Below are positions 1 to 9,598 of a stretch of 64,000 nt of DNA, piece by piece (the first letter of the stretch is position 1; every line of letters starts with the position of its first letter). Under the pieces are notes generated by a model. It was not told the DNA's origin. It was given only the letters and a program-made list of their open reading frames with translations, and searched no databases. The stretch is from Limnobacter sp. 130. Its GTDB lineage: Bacteria > Pseudomonadota > Gammaproteobacteria > Burkholderiales > Burkholderiaceae_B. Location: positions 434,001 through 498,000 of the forward strand of contig NZ_LR732330.1 in NCBI RefSeq assembly GCF_902506325.1, in the 5' to 3' direction. A program made the position numbers and the translations under genes.

Positions 1-688
1 AGCTTCGAACCTGAATACGAACATCCAGGTGCCGCCCCAGTGCAGCGGCTGCATTCAGCGTAAAGGTGTGAATCGAAGAACCCGCATGCAACATGACAAA
101 AGGATCGTCCAGCACCTCGCTGAATTTGATACGTTTGCGACGTGCACGCGGGTGGCTCAAGGGTGCAATCAACACCAGGCGATCCGAACGGTAGGGTAAC
201 AGCCTTACATCAGCCCCCTCCACTTCCTCGGCCACCACACCAACATCCACCTCGCCACGAACCAAAGCCATCACAATATCAAGGCTGGAGTGCTCCTCAA
301 GCGAAATACTGACCTGCGGAAAGTCTTTCAGAAAGGCCGACAAATCGGCCGGTAAATAAGTATGTGTGGCATGGGTATTGGCCCACAGGCGAACATGTCC
401 ACGCACACCCCTCGCCAAGGGAGAAAGGTCGGCGTGCATTTGCTCAAGCTGGGCAAACACACGGCGAGCATGGCGCATCAGCGTTTCGCCAGCGGGCGTT
501 AAGGTAACGCCACGCGCCTGCCGGGTGAACAAAGGCGTGCCAATTGCTTCCTCCAGGCTTTTAAGCCGATGGCTGGCTGAAGATGGTGCAAGGTTTACCT
601 GCTGCGCACCGCGGGTCAGATTGCGCGCCTGAGCAATGGCCAGAAAAACCCGAAGGTCATCCAGGTCGTAACGCAAAGGATTCGTCAT
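1..688 (-). CDS. LysR-family transcriptional regulator, 3' end cut by the window
   Basis: Reading the minus strand from an ATG at 688 gives an open frame that runs off the left edge (about 229 codons). The first 60 residues form a LysR winged helix-turn-helix, including RVFLAIAQARNLTRGAQQVN and SSASHRLKSLEEAIGTPLFTR. An effector-binding domain follows, with the typical GEVDVGVVAEE segment. An in-frame ATG at 724 would add 12 residues and is a possible alternative start. The gene is divergent from the DMT transporter at 775, so it may regulate that transporter, as LysR genes often control a divergent neighbour. No effector can be assigned. Confidence 0.9.
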   Translation of the reverse strand, partial: MTNPLRYDLDDLRVFLAIAQARNLTRGAQQVNLAPSSASHRLKSLEEAIGTPLFTRQARGVTLTPAGETLMRHARRVFAQLEQMHADLSPLARGVRGHVRLWANTHATHTYLPADLSAFLKDFPQVSISLEEHSSLDIVMALVRGEVDVGVVAEEVEGADVRLLPYRSDRLVLIAPLSHPRARRKRIKFSEVLDDPFVMLHAGSSIHTFTLNAAAALGRHLDVRIQVRS

Positions 689-774
689 TTTCGAACGCTC
701 ATGTGCAGAAATAGCAATTTTCATTCAATTCTAAGCGGTTCATCATTCGATCCACAAGAACTCTGCACACAATC

Positions 775-1695
775 ATGATTGCCACTGCCACCCTGTACTT
801 CAACCGCATGTCGCCCGAACGCATAGGCGTACTGCTTGCAGTGTTGGCCGCCACAGGTTTTTCCATGAAAGCAATTTTCGTGAAACTGGCCTATGGTGCA
901 GCACCCATCGACCCCATCACCACCTTGTCGCTGCGCATGCTGTTTTCATTGCCCCTGTTTTTGTGGATAGGCCGCAACGTGTTGTTCAGTGGCCCCGCCT
1001 TAAGCCGAGGAAATTGGGGCATGTTGGTGGCTTTGGGTTTGCTGGGCTATTACGGTGCCAGCATTCTCGACTTCATGGGTTTGCAATATATTTCGGCAGG
1101 CTTGGAAAGGTTGATTCTGTTCACCTACCCCACCATTACTTTGCTAATCGGCGTGCTGTTCATGGGCCATGCGCTGAGAAAGTCGCAAGTGGCTGCGGTG
1201 GTGCTCTCATACGTGGGCATTGGTATTGCGTTTTGGCATGACTTGAGTTTTACCGAGAACACCACTGAATTGTTGTTGGGCGCAGCCCTGGTTTTTGGCT
1301 CGGCCATTTCATATGCGCTGTACAGCGCAGGCACCGAGGGCATGGTGCGCAAAATCGGTTCACTGCGATTCGCTGTGTTGGCCACTTTAGTATCCACAGT
1401 GGCCACGCAAATTCATTTTGTGAGTAGCCAGCCAATCAGCGACCTGGTGCAACCTGCGCCGGTTTATTTCTATTGCGCAGCCATGGCCGTGTTTTCAACC
1501 GTGTTGCCCGTGGTGTGGCAGTCGATGGCCATACGCTCAATAGGTTCGGCACGTGCAGTGTTAATTGGCACATTGGGCCCAGTGCTTAGCATTGTGTTTG
1601 CATGGGCACTTCTGGCTGAACCCATTTCCGTGTATCAGTTGATCGGTGCAGGGTTTGTGCTGGCTGGGGTGTACCTGGTGTGGCGCACTCGCTAA
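775..1695 (+). CDS. EamA/DMT-superfamily inner-membrane transporter
   Basis: This 306-residue protein has about ten hydrophobic segments in two repeated EamA halves, the usual size and layout of drug/metabolite transporters. Examples of membrane segments are IGVLLAVLAATGFSMKAIFV near residues 16-36 and LIGAGFVLAGVYLVW at the C-terminus. The family exports amino acids, nucleosides or other small metabolites; the substrate here cannot be read from sequence. The ATG at 775 has no clear ribosome binding site, and Met12 (808) is an alternative start. It is divergent from the LysR gene and lies 31 bp upstream of the exoD-like gene. Confidence 0.88.
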   Translation: MIATATLYFNRMSPERIGVLLAVLAATGFSMKAIFVKLAYGAAPIDPITTLSLRMLFSLPLFLWIGRNVLFSGPALSRGNWGMLVALGLLGYYGASILDFMGLQYISAGLERLILFTYPTITLLIGVLFMGHALRKSQVAAVVLSYVGIGIAFWHDLSFTENTTELLLGAALVFGSAISYALYSAGTEGMVRKIGSLRFAVLATLVSTVATQIHFVSSQPISDLVQPAPVYFYCAAMAVFSTVLPVVWQSMAIRSIGSARAVLIGTLGPVLSIVFAWALLAEPISVYQLIGAGFVLAGVYLVWRTR

Positions 1696-1726
1696 GCGGT
1701 GTCATGTGGCAGCGGTATACTGCGGC

Positions 1727-2299
1727 ATGAACGAATTACTTCTGCGCCTGAAACTGGCGGTTGCACACCCTCACGACGACAAAGTTTCCGTGCGATTTTT
1801 AGCCGACATGCACGGCGAATCCGCCCACGGCGCATTGCTGCTTTTTCTCGCAGTGCTCACCCTGCTGCCCATTCCCTTCTCAGGCTTTTTGTTCTCATTC
1901 GGAATCTGGGCAATTGCACGCATGATGTGGATCAACGACAGCAGCCACGGCCTGCCTGAATCGGTGTGCCGCGTTGAACTGTCCAAAGCATCGGCCACCC
2001 GCATGATCAAGATTTTGACGTGGATTTACACCAAAGCTGACCTGGTGTGCAAACCACGGCTTGAAGCACTCAGCAGCCCCGCCCACAGGGGCTGGCTTGT
2101 TCCCTTCATCGCGCTAATGGGCTTTATCATTTTCTTGCCCATACCCGGTGGCAACGGCACCCCCGCAGTTGCACTTATATTGATTGGGCTTGGGCTGATG
2201 GCGCGCGATGGTTTTGCGATCATCGCGGGCATTGTGACTGGCTTGGTGGGTGTCGGTGTGTTGGGGTTTTTGGTGTGGTTGATATTGAGAGTGGTTTAA
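1727..2299 (+). CDS. ExoD-like exopolysaccharide synthesis membrane protein
   Basis: The 190-residue product matches the ExoD family in size and layout. It has a soluble N-terminus, a hydrophobic pair near residues 40-65 (including LLFLAVLTLLPIPFSGFLFS), a middle soluble stretch, and two or three C-terminal hydrophobic helices with FIIFLPIPGGNGTPAVALIL. Its repeated LPIP-type motifs are typical of the family. ExoD was named from a rhizobial exopolysaccharide/alkali-tolerance mutant, but its biochemical role is unknown. I start at the ATG at 1727; the frame is open further upstream, but that part overlaps the transporter gene. It converges on the GMC oxidoreductase gene. Confidence 0.75.
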   Translation: MNELLLRLKLAVAHPHDDKVSVRFLADMHGESAHGALLLFLAVLTLLPIPFSGFLFSFGIWAIARMMWINDSSHGLPESVCRVELSKASATRMIKILTWIYTKADLVCKPRLEALSSPAHRGWLVPFIALMGFIIFLPIPGGNGTPAVALILIGLGLMARDGFAIIAGIVTGLVGVGVLGFLVWLILRVV

Positions 2300-2343
2300 G
2301 CGACTATTCATCGGCCTTTGCAGTCATTTGAAAGCAGTCAGCA

Positions 2344-4038
2344 TCAGTCAGTTGTTCGGGCCATGGCAGAAGCGGCACTCATGACCTGGGGCGAAAACTC
2401 GACATGACGTTCAGTTATATCTTCCAACACCATGTCTGCGGCCTTCTCTGCAATCATGGTGGCGGCGGCATTCGTATTGCCACCCACCAAGGTCGGCATG
2501 ATAGAACAGTCCACAATTCGCAAACCAGTCACGCCTCGGACTCTCAGGCGCGAATCTACCACGGCCATGTCATCAACACCCATTTTGCAAGTACCCACTG
2601 GGTGGTAAGCAGTTTCCGCCGTTTGGCGAACCCAGCTTTCAAGTTCTGCATCGGTTTGTACACCCTCGCCTGGAGCCAACTCTGATCGGCTATACGCTTC
2701 CAATGCCGGCTGCTTGACCAAATTCCGAAGAATTTTTATGGACTTAACCAAGCGGTCAATGTCGCGCTGATGCGCACCATAATTGGGATCAATTTCAGGG
2801 GGCTGCATTGGATCTGCACTTTTCAAACGGACTTCCCCACGAGATAGCGGACGAAGATCATAGGCCATGATGGAGTAGGCGTAATAGCGAAACAAAGGCC
2901 ACAAGTTAAGACCATGCTTGGTTGCGGGTAACGGCACCACGTGAAATTGCAAATCCTCAATGGGTTCACTTTCCGCAGATTTCACAAAACCACCAGCCTC
3001 GGCCAAGTGGCTTGAAAACTCGCCTTTTTTGAAAAATACGTATTTGAACAAAGCCAACAAACGGGTACCCAATGCCAAGGGATTCATTGAAATGGTCACC
3101 CCGCGTTTTGCTTTCATCACCAAAAAAACATCCAGATGATCTTGCAAATTTTTGCCCACACCTGGCAACTCATGATGAAGATCAATATTGTGGCGATCCA
3201 GTTCAGCCTTCGGCCCTACACCGGACAGCATCAGTATTTGTGGTGTATTGAAAGCACCAGCGCTCAGAATAACTTCGCATCGAGCCTTGGCCACCATTTT
3301 TAAACCTTGAGAAAGGTATTCCACGCCCGTGGCTTTCTTTCCCTCAAAAAGAACCCGACTAACCCGGATATCGGCAATTACAGTCAAGTTGGGGCGCGTC
3401 ATAATTGGCCACAAATAAGCCCTGGCATTGCTAAATCGCTGGCCGTCTTTGTGATACGACTTGTAAACCCCAAAACCAGTTTGAGTTGAACCGTTAAAAT
3501 CATGGTTCTCTGGCCAACCCGCCTGAATTCCAGCCTGAACGAATGCCGAAGAAACAGGATTCAGATGCAAAGCGCTGGAAATATGCAATGGACCCTCGGT
3601 GCCATGAAATCTTGCAAGCTCGCTGGTGTTGTTTTGTCTCAAAGGCGCATAGCTTTCAGACTTCTTAAAATAAGGAAGCACCTCATCGTAGGACCAACCC
3701 TCGCAACCGAGATCTGCCCACAAATTGAAATCGGCAGGATTGCCACGAATGTTGACACACGCATTGATCGAGCTTGATCCACCCAGGGTTTTACCTCGCG
3801 GCTGAAACATCTCCCGATTACCCAAATGCGATTGAGGTGATGTCCAATAACGCCAAGTGTACTTTCGGCTAAACATCAAAGCAGCAATACCGGCTGGCAT
3901 ATTAATCAATGGATTTTTATGGTCTGTGGGGCCGGCCTCAAGCAACAACACCTTGAACCGCCCGCATGCAGTCAGACGGTTTGCCATGACACAACCGGAG
4001 GACCCAGCACCAACTACGACGAAGTCGAATTCATCCAT
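2344..4038 (-). CDS. GMC-family FAD-dependent oxidoreductase (choline/alcohol dehydrogenase-like)
   Basis: This 564-residue flavoprotein starts with the dinucleotide-binding [16 protein letters not shown] and has the GMC signature [20 protein letters not shown] near residues 80-100. The C-terminal active site has HPVGTCKMG, supplying the catalytic His, and [15 protein letters not shown], supplying the Asn partner. Family members oxidise choline, alkanols or polyethylene glycols and pass electrons to quinone or oxygen. BetA and AlkJ are the nearest well-known types, but no betaine aldehyde dehydrogenase or alkane gene is adjacent, so the substrate is open. A good ribosome binding site (agaggg) precedes the ATG at 4038. 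Confidence 0.9.
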   Translation of the reverse strand: MDEFDFVVVGAGSSGCVMANRLTACGRFKVLLLEAGPTDHKNPLINMPAGIAALMFSRKYTWRYWTSPQSHLGNREMFQPRGKTLGGSSSINACVNIRGNPADFNLWADLGCEGWSYDEVLPYFKKSESYAPLRQNNTSELARFHGTEGPLHISSALHLNPVSSAFVQAGIQAGWPENHDFNGSTQTGFGVYKSYHKDGQRFSNARAYLWPIMTRPNLTVIADIRVSRVLFEGKKATGVEYLSQGLKMVAKARCEVILSAGAFNTPQILMLSGVGPKAELDRHNIDLHHELPGVGKNLQDHLDVFLVMKAKRGVTISMNPLALGTRLLALFKYVFFKKGEFSSHLAEAGGFVKSAESEPIEDLQFHVVPLPATKHGLNLWPLFRYYAYSIMAYDLRPLSRGEVRLKSADPMQPPEIDPNYGAHQRDIDRLVKSIKILRNLVKQPALEAYSRSELAPGEGVQTDAELESWVRQTAETAYHPVGTCKMGVDDMAVVDSRLRVRGVTGLRIVDCSIMPTLVGGNTNAAATMIAEKAADMVLEDITERHVEFSPQVMSAASAMARTTD

Positions 4039-4255
4039 CAGCCACCCTCTTGTTATTTTGATTCAAATTCATATTAATGGGTTGCATCGCCAGGACGCAG
4101 TGGCCAATACGAAGAAAGCTCAAGATTTTTTGACAGGGCCCATTGGTCGGGGCAAAAAGCCGTTCAAGGCTGCGCTGACGGTGGTTCTAACCACAAGTGT
4201 GGGTGTGCTTTGTTTGGTGTGGAGTTGTAATGTAGACAAACGCTGATTCAAAACA

Positions 4256-4287
4256 AAAAAGCCCAAGCTTTTAGACTTGGGCTTTTT
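4256..4287 (-). terminator. Intrinsic terminator after tRNA-Pro
   Basis: GCCCAAG (4261-4267) and CTTGGGC (4276-4282) form a perfect 7-bp stem with an 8-nt loop. It is flanked by A5 and T5, which extend the pairing and give a T-run on both strands. It lies just downstream of tRNA-Pro on the minus strand. Confidence 0.85.
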
Positions 4288-4293
4288 CAATTT

Positions 4294-4370
4294 TGGTCGG
4301 AATGAGAGGATTCGAACCTCCGACCCCTTGCACCCCATGCAAGTGCGCTACCAGGCTGCGCCACATTCCG
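4294..4370 (-). tRNA. tRNA-Pro (anticodon GGG)
   Basis: The minus strand folds as a full cloverleaf. The acceptor arms CGGAATG and CATTCCG pair perfectly, the anticodon stem CTTGC/GCAAG encloses the loop ATGGGGT (anticodon GGG), and the T-loop contains GGTTCGAATCC. The discriminator is A and the CCA end is encoded (4296-4294). The length is 77 nt. It sits downstream of merR, as in many betaproteobacteria, and has its own promoter and terminator. Confidence 0.97.
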
Positions 4371-4380
4371 AGAAGGCTGG

Positions 4381-4409
4381 ATTATACCTAGAAACGTTTA
4401 AGCTTTCAG
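4381..4409 (-). promoter_or_regulatory. Predicted sigma-70 promoter of tRNA-Pro
   Basis: On the minus strand CTGAAA (4409-4404) and a perfect TATAAT (4386-4381) are 17 bp apart, placing the transcription start close to the tRNA 5' end at 4370. The -35 element lies just upstream of the merR stop and the spacer overlaps the last codons of merR. Confidence 0.65.
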
Positions 4410-4781
4410 GGCTTCACGCAAATTTAGCAATTGTTCTTTCAAAACTTCACGATCAATCAAAATTGGCAACGGTGCATCGCCCGCAGGGCCATTTTTTTCT
4501 TGATCCAAACGATTGCGTGCGCCGTTAATGGTAAAGCCGTGTTCATACAGCAATTCACGAATTCTGCGAATAAACAGCACTTCGTGATGCTGGTAGTAAC
4601 GGCGATTGCCACGGCGGGTAATCGACTTCAGCTGCGTGAATTCTTGCTCCCAATAGCGAAGCACGTGGGTTTTAACGCCACACAATTCAGAAACCTCACC
4701 AATGGTGAAATAACGCTTGGCCGGAATGGGCGGCAAGCTGGCTGAGGGTGGTGCTCCGTCTGGGTTTACGGTTTTTTGCAT
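4398..4781 (-). CDS. MerR-family transcriptional regulator next to ihfA
   Basis: This 127-residue protein has a MerR helix-turn-helix at about residues 23-92, with RYFTIGEVSELCGVKTHVLR and YWEQEF followed by RRYYQHHEVLFIRRIRELLY. The C-terminal tail is too short for a classical effector or metal domain, and no metal-binding cysteine cluster is seen. This small MerR form is a constant neighbour of ihfA in beta- and gammaproteobacteria, and its target is generally unknown. It begins 37 bp downstream of ihfA and is probably co-transcribed with it. Confidence 0.9.
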   Translation of the reverse strand: MQKTVNPDGAPPSASLPPIPAKRYFTIGEVSELCGVKTHVLRYWEQEFTQLKSITRRGNRRYYQHHEVLFIRRIRELLYEHGFTINGARNRLDQEKNGPAGDAPLPILIDREVLKEQLLNLREALKA

Positions 4782-4818
4782 TGAGTAATTTGCTTGTACT
4801 TAAATAATTTAGTGAAAA

Positions 4819-5187
4819 TTATTCAACCAAAGCTTTAAGTTTCTGGCTGGGATGAAAGGTTACCACTCTACGCGCTGCAATGGGAATTTCTTCGCCAGTT
4901 TTTGGGTTTCTACCTGGGCGTTGTGGTTTGTCTCGCAGCTGAAAATTGCCAAAACCCGACAATTTGACCGAGTCACCGCCTTCAAGAGTGGTGCGAATTT
5001 CATCAAAAAACGCATCGACGAAATCTTTCGCCTCGCGCTTGTTCAAGCCCAGGCTGTCAAACAGCATTTCAGCCAGTTCGGCTTTGGTCAGAGACCCCGA
5101 TGCCAGACCGTCTTCAATCAGGTCCATGCGGTCGGAGCGGGCTGTCATCTCGTTACTTCGGTCGTCGTTCAACACAAATTGATCCAC
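4819..5187 (-). CDS. ihfA: Integration host factor subunit alpha
   Basis: The protein contains the HU/IHF fold: [20 protein letters not shown], then the DNA-intercalating arm with [23 protein letters not shown]-alpha with IHF-beta bends DNA for recombination, replication and sigma-54 transcription, which matters here because the window carries a sigma-54 glnA promoter. I start at GTG 5187, which has aggtag upstream. This gives a 122-residue form with an N-terminal extension compared with the roughly 100-residue E. coli protein; ATG 5148 is the alternative. It follows pheT by 31 bp, the conserved pheST-ihfA order. Confidence 0.96.
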   Translation of the reverse strand: MDQFVLNDDRSNEMTARSDRMDLIEDGLASGSLTKAELAEMLFDSLGLNKREAKDFVDAFFDEIRTTLEGGDSVKLSGFGNFQLRDKPQRPGRNPKTGEEIPIAARRVVTFHPSQKLKALVE

Positions 5188-5218
5188 AGTGAGTTCTACC
5201 TATTAACCAAATATATTT

Positions 5219-7651
5219 TTATCGCAAACGAGCAGCGCAACGCTGGCTGGCTTGCTCAATCATTTTCTTTAACAATGGCTCGATGTCTGCATCGGTCAGG
5301 CTGCGGTCCGCGGCCTGGAGGGTTAACCTGAATGCCAAACTTTTCTCATTTAGATTCAGACCCTTACCTTCTTCTTTCGGTACGAATTCATCAAAAAGGA
5401 TAACCGATTTCAGCCAGCCAAGGTTGTCATCTTTCACTTCCGTGAAGGCTTTTTTAAGTTGCGCAGCAGCAATTGCCTGGTCCACCACAAACGCCAGGTC
5501 ACGAACCACCACAGGTTGCTTGGACACCTCTTTGAATGCAGGCAACTTGCGGGTGTTCAGGCCATCGAGCAGCAATTCAAACACAATAGGCGCTTGGGGC
5601 AAATCGTACTCTTGTGCCAGCTTGGGGTGCAGCTCACCGATAAAACCAATGGGCTGCTTGTTCACCAACACGCGGGCACTGCGGCCTGGGTGCAAGGCTG
5701 GGTGTGGGTTTGCAGCATCGAATACTTCAAAGTCCACCTTGCGGCCATGCAGCAATTGCTCTACATCGCCTTTTACATCAAAGAAATCGAGTGCGCGGTT
5801 ATTGCCGGCAGCCCATTGCAGCTGGTCGGCCAAGCCATAGGCCAAGCCGCCCAATTTCCAGGTTTGCTTGAAACCGGCCACGGTTTGCGCACCGTCTTGC
5901 ACCTTGTCGTCTTTCTCGAACACGCGGGCCACTTCAAACACGCGCAAGCGGTCAACACGGTGGCCCAGGTTGTGTTTCAACACGCCAGCCAAGCTGCCTA
6001 TCAAGGTGGAACGCATTACGCTCAAATGGCTTGCAATCGGGTTCAGCAGGCGCACAGGGTTGGTGTTGGCATTGAAGTCTGCCTCCCATTGTTCGGGCGT
6101 GAAGCTGTAGCTGACCACTTCCTGGTAGCCCAGCGCTGCCACTTGACGGCGAATGGCATGGCGGCCAATTTTGCCTTCAGCGGCAGGAAGCATTTTCAGC
6201 TTGCCCATGGGCGCGCGCAGCGGCAAGCTGTCGTAGCCAACCACGCGAATCACTTCTTCAATCAGGTCTTCTTCAATATTAATGTCGAAGCGGTAGCTGG
6301 GTGGGTTGACCACATAGCGGATTTCAGCGCCCTGCCCCTCGGTTGAAAACTGAAAACCCAGCTTGGTGAACACATCGTTTACTTGCTCAACAGTGAATGG
6401 CATGCCAATCACCATTTCAGCACGCGCATGGCGCAGCGTAACCGGCTTGCGTGCAGGCAGGTTCAACACCTGGTCCACCACGGGGCCAGCCTGGCCACCG
6501 CAAATTTCAAGAATCAAACTGGTAATGCGCTCAATGTGCTCGGGAATGGTTTGGAAGTCCACGCCACGCTCAAATCGGTGCGAGGCATCGGACGAGAAAT
6601 TGAATTCGCGTGCACGGCCCACAATGGCGTCGGGGTGCCAAAACGCAGCTTCCACAAAAATATGGGTGGTGCCTTCGTTCACTGCAGTGTGGTCGCCACC
6701 CATAATGCCAGCCAGCGCTTCAGGGCCATTGGCATCACAAATCACGCCCATGTGCGGCTTCAGCGTTACTTCCATGTCGTTGAGCAGCTTCAGCTTCTCG
6801 CCGTCGCGAGCCCAACGCACGGTAAGGTCGCCCTGCACTTTGTCCAGGTCGAACACATGGCTGGGGCGGCCCAGTTCAAGCATCACGTAGTTGGAAATAT
6901 CGACCAAGGCGTTCAAGCTGCGCTGGCCTGCGCCTTCAAGGCGATCAACCATCCACTGCGGTGTTTTTGCATTGTTGTTCACACCACGAATAACGCGCCC
7001 GGCAAAACGACCACACAGATCGGTGTTTTCAACTTTCACATTCAGTGTGTCGCCAATGCTTGCGGCCACAGGTGCAAATGAAGGCGCGTTCAGTGCTGCG
7101 CCTGTCAGTGCTGCCACTTCACGGGCCACGCCCCACACGCTTAAACAGTCCGCGCGGTTGGGTGTCATTTTCAGGGTGAACTTCATCTCGTTTAATCCGA
7201 GAAGTTCACGCACATTGCCACCCACTGGGAAGTCGCTGTTCAGAATGTGAAGGCCATCGACATCGCTGGGCACGCCCAATTCTTTGCCGGAACACAACAT
7301 GCCGCCGCTTTCAACACCGCGCATTTTGGTGGGCTTGATCTTAAAGCCACCAGGCAACTCGGCACCGGGCAAGGCGCAAGGTACTTTCAGGCCTTCAGCC
7401 ACATTGGGGGCACCGCACACAATTTGGCGCACATCGCCCTCGCCAACCTGCACTTGGCACACGCTTAAGCGGTCGGCATCGGGGTGCTTGTCTTTTTTAA
7501 CAACCAAACCCACCACCACGCCAGAAAATTCTGGGGCCAGGGGTTCAAGTTCTTCAACCTCCAAACCCGCCATGGTGAGCTTGTCGCCCAGTTCTTGCGT
7601 GTTCAAAGGGGTGTTGACGAGTGACTTCAACCAGGATTCTGTGAATTGCAT
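5219..7651 (-). CDS. pheT: Phenylalanyl-tRNA synthetase beta subunit
   Basis: The 810-residue length and domain order fit bacterial PheT. There is an N-terminal OB-fold tRNA-binding domain (about 40-150, with HPDADRLSVCQVQVGEG), B3/B4 editing domains (MKMTPNRADCLSVWGVAREV region onwards), a B5 domain near 400-475, the catalytic-like core, and a C-terminal anticodon-binding FDX-ACB domain ending at Arg810. It pairs with PheS as an alpha2-beta2 enzyme that charges tRNA-Phe. It starts 31 bp after pheS and is followed closely by ihfA, so the three probably share a transcript. Confidence 0.98.
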   Translation of the reverse strand: MQFTESWLKSLVNTPLNTQELGDKLTMAGLEVEELEPLAPEFSGVVVGLVVKKDKHPDADRLSVCQVQVGEGDVRQIVCGAPNVAEGLKVPCALPGAELPGGFKIKPTKMRGVESGGMLCSGKELGVPSDVDGLHILNSDFPVGGNVRELLGLNEMKFTLKMTPNRADCLSVWGVAREVAALTGAALNAPSFAPVAASIGDTLNVKVENTDLCGRFAGRVIRGVNNNAKTPQWMVDRLEGAGQRSLNALVDISNYVMLELGRPSHVFDLDKVQGDLTVRWARDGEKLKLLNDMEVTLKPHMGVICDANGPEALAGIMGGDHTAVNEGTTHIFVEAAFWHPDAIVGRAREFNFSSDASHRFERGVDFQTIPEHIERITSLILEICGGQAGPVVDQVLNLPARKPVTLRHARAEMVIGMPFTVEQVNDVFTKLGFQFSTEGQGAEIRYVVNPPSYRFDINIEEDLIEEVIRVVGYDSLPLRAPMGKLKMLPAAEGKIGRHAIRRQVAALGYQEVVSYSFTPEQWEADFNANTNPVRLLNPIASHLSVMRSTLIGSLAGVLKHNLGHRVDRLRVFEVARVFEKDDKVQDGAQTVAGFKQTWKLGGLAYGLADQLQWAAGNNRALDFFDVKGDVEQLLHGRKVDFEVFDAANPHPALHPGRSARVLVNKQPIGFIGELHPKLAQEYDLPQAPIVFELLLDGLNTRKLPAFKEVSKQPVVVRDLAFVVDQAIAAAQLKKAFTEVKDDNLGWLKSVILFDEFVPKEEGKGLNLNEKSLAFRLTLQAADRSLTDADIEPLLKKMIEQASQRCAARLR

Positions 7652-7682
7652 CTTGAAATATCCAAAACTGGTTTATTTAAAT

Positions 7683-8690
7683 TTAATTGAATTGCTGCAG
7701 AAAACGAATGTCGTTTTCATAGAACAAGCGCAGATCGTTGATGCCATAGCGCAGCATGGTCAAACGGTCGGGGCCCACACCAAAGGCAAAGCCCGTATAG
7801 GTTTCCGGGTCGATGCCCACATGGCGCAACACATTCGGGTGCACCTGTCCGCAACCGGCAATTTCCAGCCACTTGCCTTTGTTGGGGCCACTGGTGAATG
7901 CCATGTCAATTTCCGCAGACGGTTCAGTGAACGGGAAAAACGAGGGGCGAAAACGAATGGTGATGTCGTCGGTTTCGAAAAAGGTTTTCAGGAAATCCAT
8001 GAACACCGCTTTCAAATCAGCAAAACTGACGCCTTCATCAATCCACAAACCTTCAACCTGATGAAACATGGGCGAATGGGTTGCATCGCTGTCTACGCGG
8101 TACACGCGGCCCGGCGCAATAATGCGAATGGGCGGCTTGTTGGTTTGCATGTAGCGCACCTGCATGGGCGAGGTGTGCGTGCGCAGCAGGTTACCGCCGG
8201 TGCCTTCAACGTAGAAGGTGTCGTGCATGGAACGCGCGGGGTGATTCTCCGGTGTGTTCAATGCGGTGAAGTTGTGAAAATCGGTTTCAATTTCAGGCCC
8301 ATCGGCCAAATCAAAGCCAATGGTGGTGAAAATTTCTTCAATGCGCTCTAGTGTGCGCATGGCTGGGTGCAAACCGCCGGTGCCACGCATGCGACCAGGC
8401 TTGGTGACATCAATGGCCTGTGCCTGCAGCTTGGCTTGCATGGCGGCATCGGCCAGCGCCTGGCGCTTGGCATTCAACACGGCCTCAACCTGCTGCTTAA
8501 GCTGGTTGATTTCCGCGCCGCGGGTTTTCTTTTCTTCGGGCGACAGCGCTGCCATGCCTTTGAGCAACTCGGTGACCTTGCCCTGCTTGCCCAAAAACTG
8601 GGCCTTGATGTTTTCAAGACTGGCCGGGTCGGTTGCCGATGACATGGCCTGTTCGGCCTCGGTAAGAATGGCTAAAAGCGATGCATCCAT
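7683..8690 (-). CDS. pheS: Phenylalanyl-tRNA synthetase alpha subunit
   Basis: This 335-residue protein has an N-terminal coiled coil (about 1-90) and a class II catalytic core. Motif 2 is seen around [19 protein letters not shown], and motif 3 near the C-terminus as [20 protein letters not shown]. It provides the Phe-adenylate and aminoacylation site of PheRS. An intrinsic terminator-like hairpin (8763-8788) separates it from rplT. The leader lacks a Phe-rich peptide of the E. coli pheM type, so classical attenuation is not evident. TACAAT at 8751-8746 on the minus strand could be the -10 of a separate promoter, although its -35 is weak. Confidence 0.98.
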   Translation of the reverse strand: MDASLLAILTEAEQAMSSATDPASLENIKAQFLGKQGKVTELLKGMAALSPEEKKTRGAEINQLKQQVEAVLNAKRQALADAAMQAKLQAQAIDVTKPGRMRGTGGLHPAMRTLERIEEIFTTIGFDLADGPEIETDFHNFTALNTPENHPARSMHDTFYVEGTGGNLLRTHTSPMQVRYMQTNKPPIRIIAPGRVYRVDSDATHSPMFHQVEGLWIDEGVSFADLKAVFMDFLKTFFETDDITIRFRPSFFPFTEPSAEIDMAFTSGPNKGKWLEIAGCGQVHPNVLRHVGIDPETYTGFAFGVGPDRLTMLRYGINDLRLFYENDIRFLQQFN

Positions 8691-8762
8691 GGGTATTGGG
8701 TCGATTCTTCTTGAGATTGGAACGGCTTTGCGTAGAGCCCTGAATTGTACCGCCTGAAAACA

Positions 8763-8788
8763 AAAACGGAGCCCGAGAGCTCCGTTTT
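8763..8788 (-). terminator. Intrinsic terminator between rplT and pheS
   Basis: AAAACGGAGC (8763-8772) and GCTCCGTTTT (8779-8788) form a perfect 10-bp stem with a 6-nt loop. On the minus strand it is followed by a T-rich tail. It should end much of the infC-rpmI-rplT transcript before pheS. Confidence 0.8.
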
Positions 8789-8856
8789 GTTTAGTCTTTT
8801 CGCCGACTTAAGTGAAATACCTCACTGGTAACACTTATGACAATTATTTGACTAGC

Positions 8857-9213
8857 TTAGGCCTGCGCTGCACGCACTTGACCCACGATGGCAGCGAATG
8901 CTGCTTTGTCGGTCACTGCCAAATCAGCCAACACCTTGCGGTCCAGACCAATTGCGGCTTTCTTCAAGCCATTGATGAATACGCTGTAGGTCATGCCGTG
9001 TTCACGCACTGCTGCGTTGATACGGGTGATCCACAGGGCGCGGAATACGCGCTTCTTGTTGCGACGGTCACGGTATGCGTACTGACCAGCACGCATAACC
9101 GCTTGCTTGGCAACGCGGAATACATTGTTACGACGACCGCGGAAGCCTTTGGCTTGGGCGATAACTTTTTTGTGACGGGCGCGAGCCGTTACACCACGTT
9201 TTACTCTAGGCAT
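8857..9213 (-). CDS. rplT: 50S ribosomal protein L20
   Basis: The 118-residue basic protein starts [20 protein letters not shown] and contains [20 protein letters not shown], both diagnostic of L20. L20 is needed for early assembly of the large subunit and in E. coli represses its own operon by binding the rpmI leader. It is 16 bp downstream of rpmI. The length equals the E. coli protein. Confidence 0.99.
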   Translation of the reverse strand: MPRVKRGVTARARHKKVIAQAKGFRGRRNNVFRVAKQAVMRAGQYAYRDRRNKKRVFRALWITRINAAVREHGMTYSVFINGLKKAAIGLDRKVLADLAVTDKAAFAAIVGQVRAAQA

Positions 9214-9229
9214 TTGACACTCCTCCCGG

Positions 9230-9427
9230 TTATGCGTAAGGCATCATGTCGCGAACGCGACCGATGTCTGATTTATGAATCGTTTCCATGCCGCGCAATT
9301 GACGCTTGCTTTTGGTCGTTTTCTTGGTGAGGATGTGGCGCTTAAAGGCGTGGCCACGCTTGATCGATCCGCTTGAGCGGACCAAGAAACGCTTGGAGGC
9401 GCTCTTTTTGGTCTTCATCTTGGGCAT
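9230..9427 (-). CDS. rpmI: 50S ribosomal protein L35
   Basis: The 65-residue protein starts [14 protein letters not shown] and contains [20 protein letters not shown], the L35 signature. The frame stays open upstream to 9538, but the ATG at 9427 has a strong ribosome binding site (AGGAG, about 9 nt upstream) and matches the conserved N-terminus. It lies between infC and rplT, the standard order. Confidence 0.98.
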   Translation of the reverse strand: MPKMKTKKSASKRFLVRSSGSIKRGHAFKRHILTKKTTKSKRQLRGMETIHKSDIGRVRDMMPYA

Positions 9428-9544
9428 CTTGGTGCTCCTGATACTGTTTGGTAATTGAACCAAACCTGCTTGCAGGTGGCTTCGACGAAGCACTTTTCTG
9501 ACCTGGTGGGCAATTTGTTGCGCTGTGTTTTTACTCACAATGCA

Positions 9545-9573
9545 GCAAGCCCGCGATTATAGCGCGGGTTTGC
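9545..9573 (-). other. Hairpin in the infC-rpmI intergenic region
   Basis: An 11-bp stem with one G-T wobble (9545-9555 with 9563-9573) encloses a 7-nt loop. No T-run follows on the minus strand, so it is not a classical terminator. It lies between infC and rpmI, where E. coli has the L20 translational operator. A regulatory or processing role is only a guess. Confidence 0.4.
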
Positions 9574-9598
9574 TAATACTGGCAATCTTTTTGGAAAA

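Noticed and set aside
8691-8856. PheM-like leader peptide and attenuator before pheS
   Set aside because: A terminator hairpin is present, but short reading frames in the leader contain at most one Phe codon, so phenylalanine attenuation is not supported.
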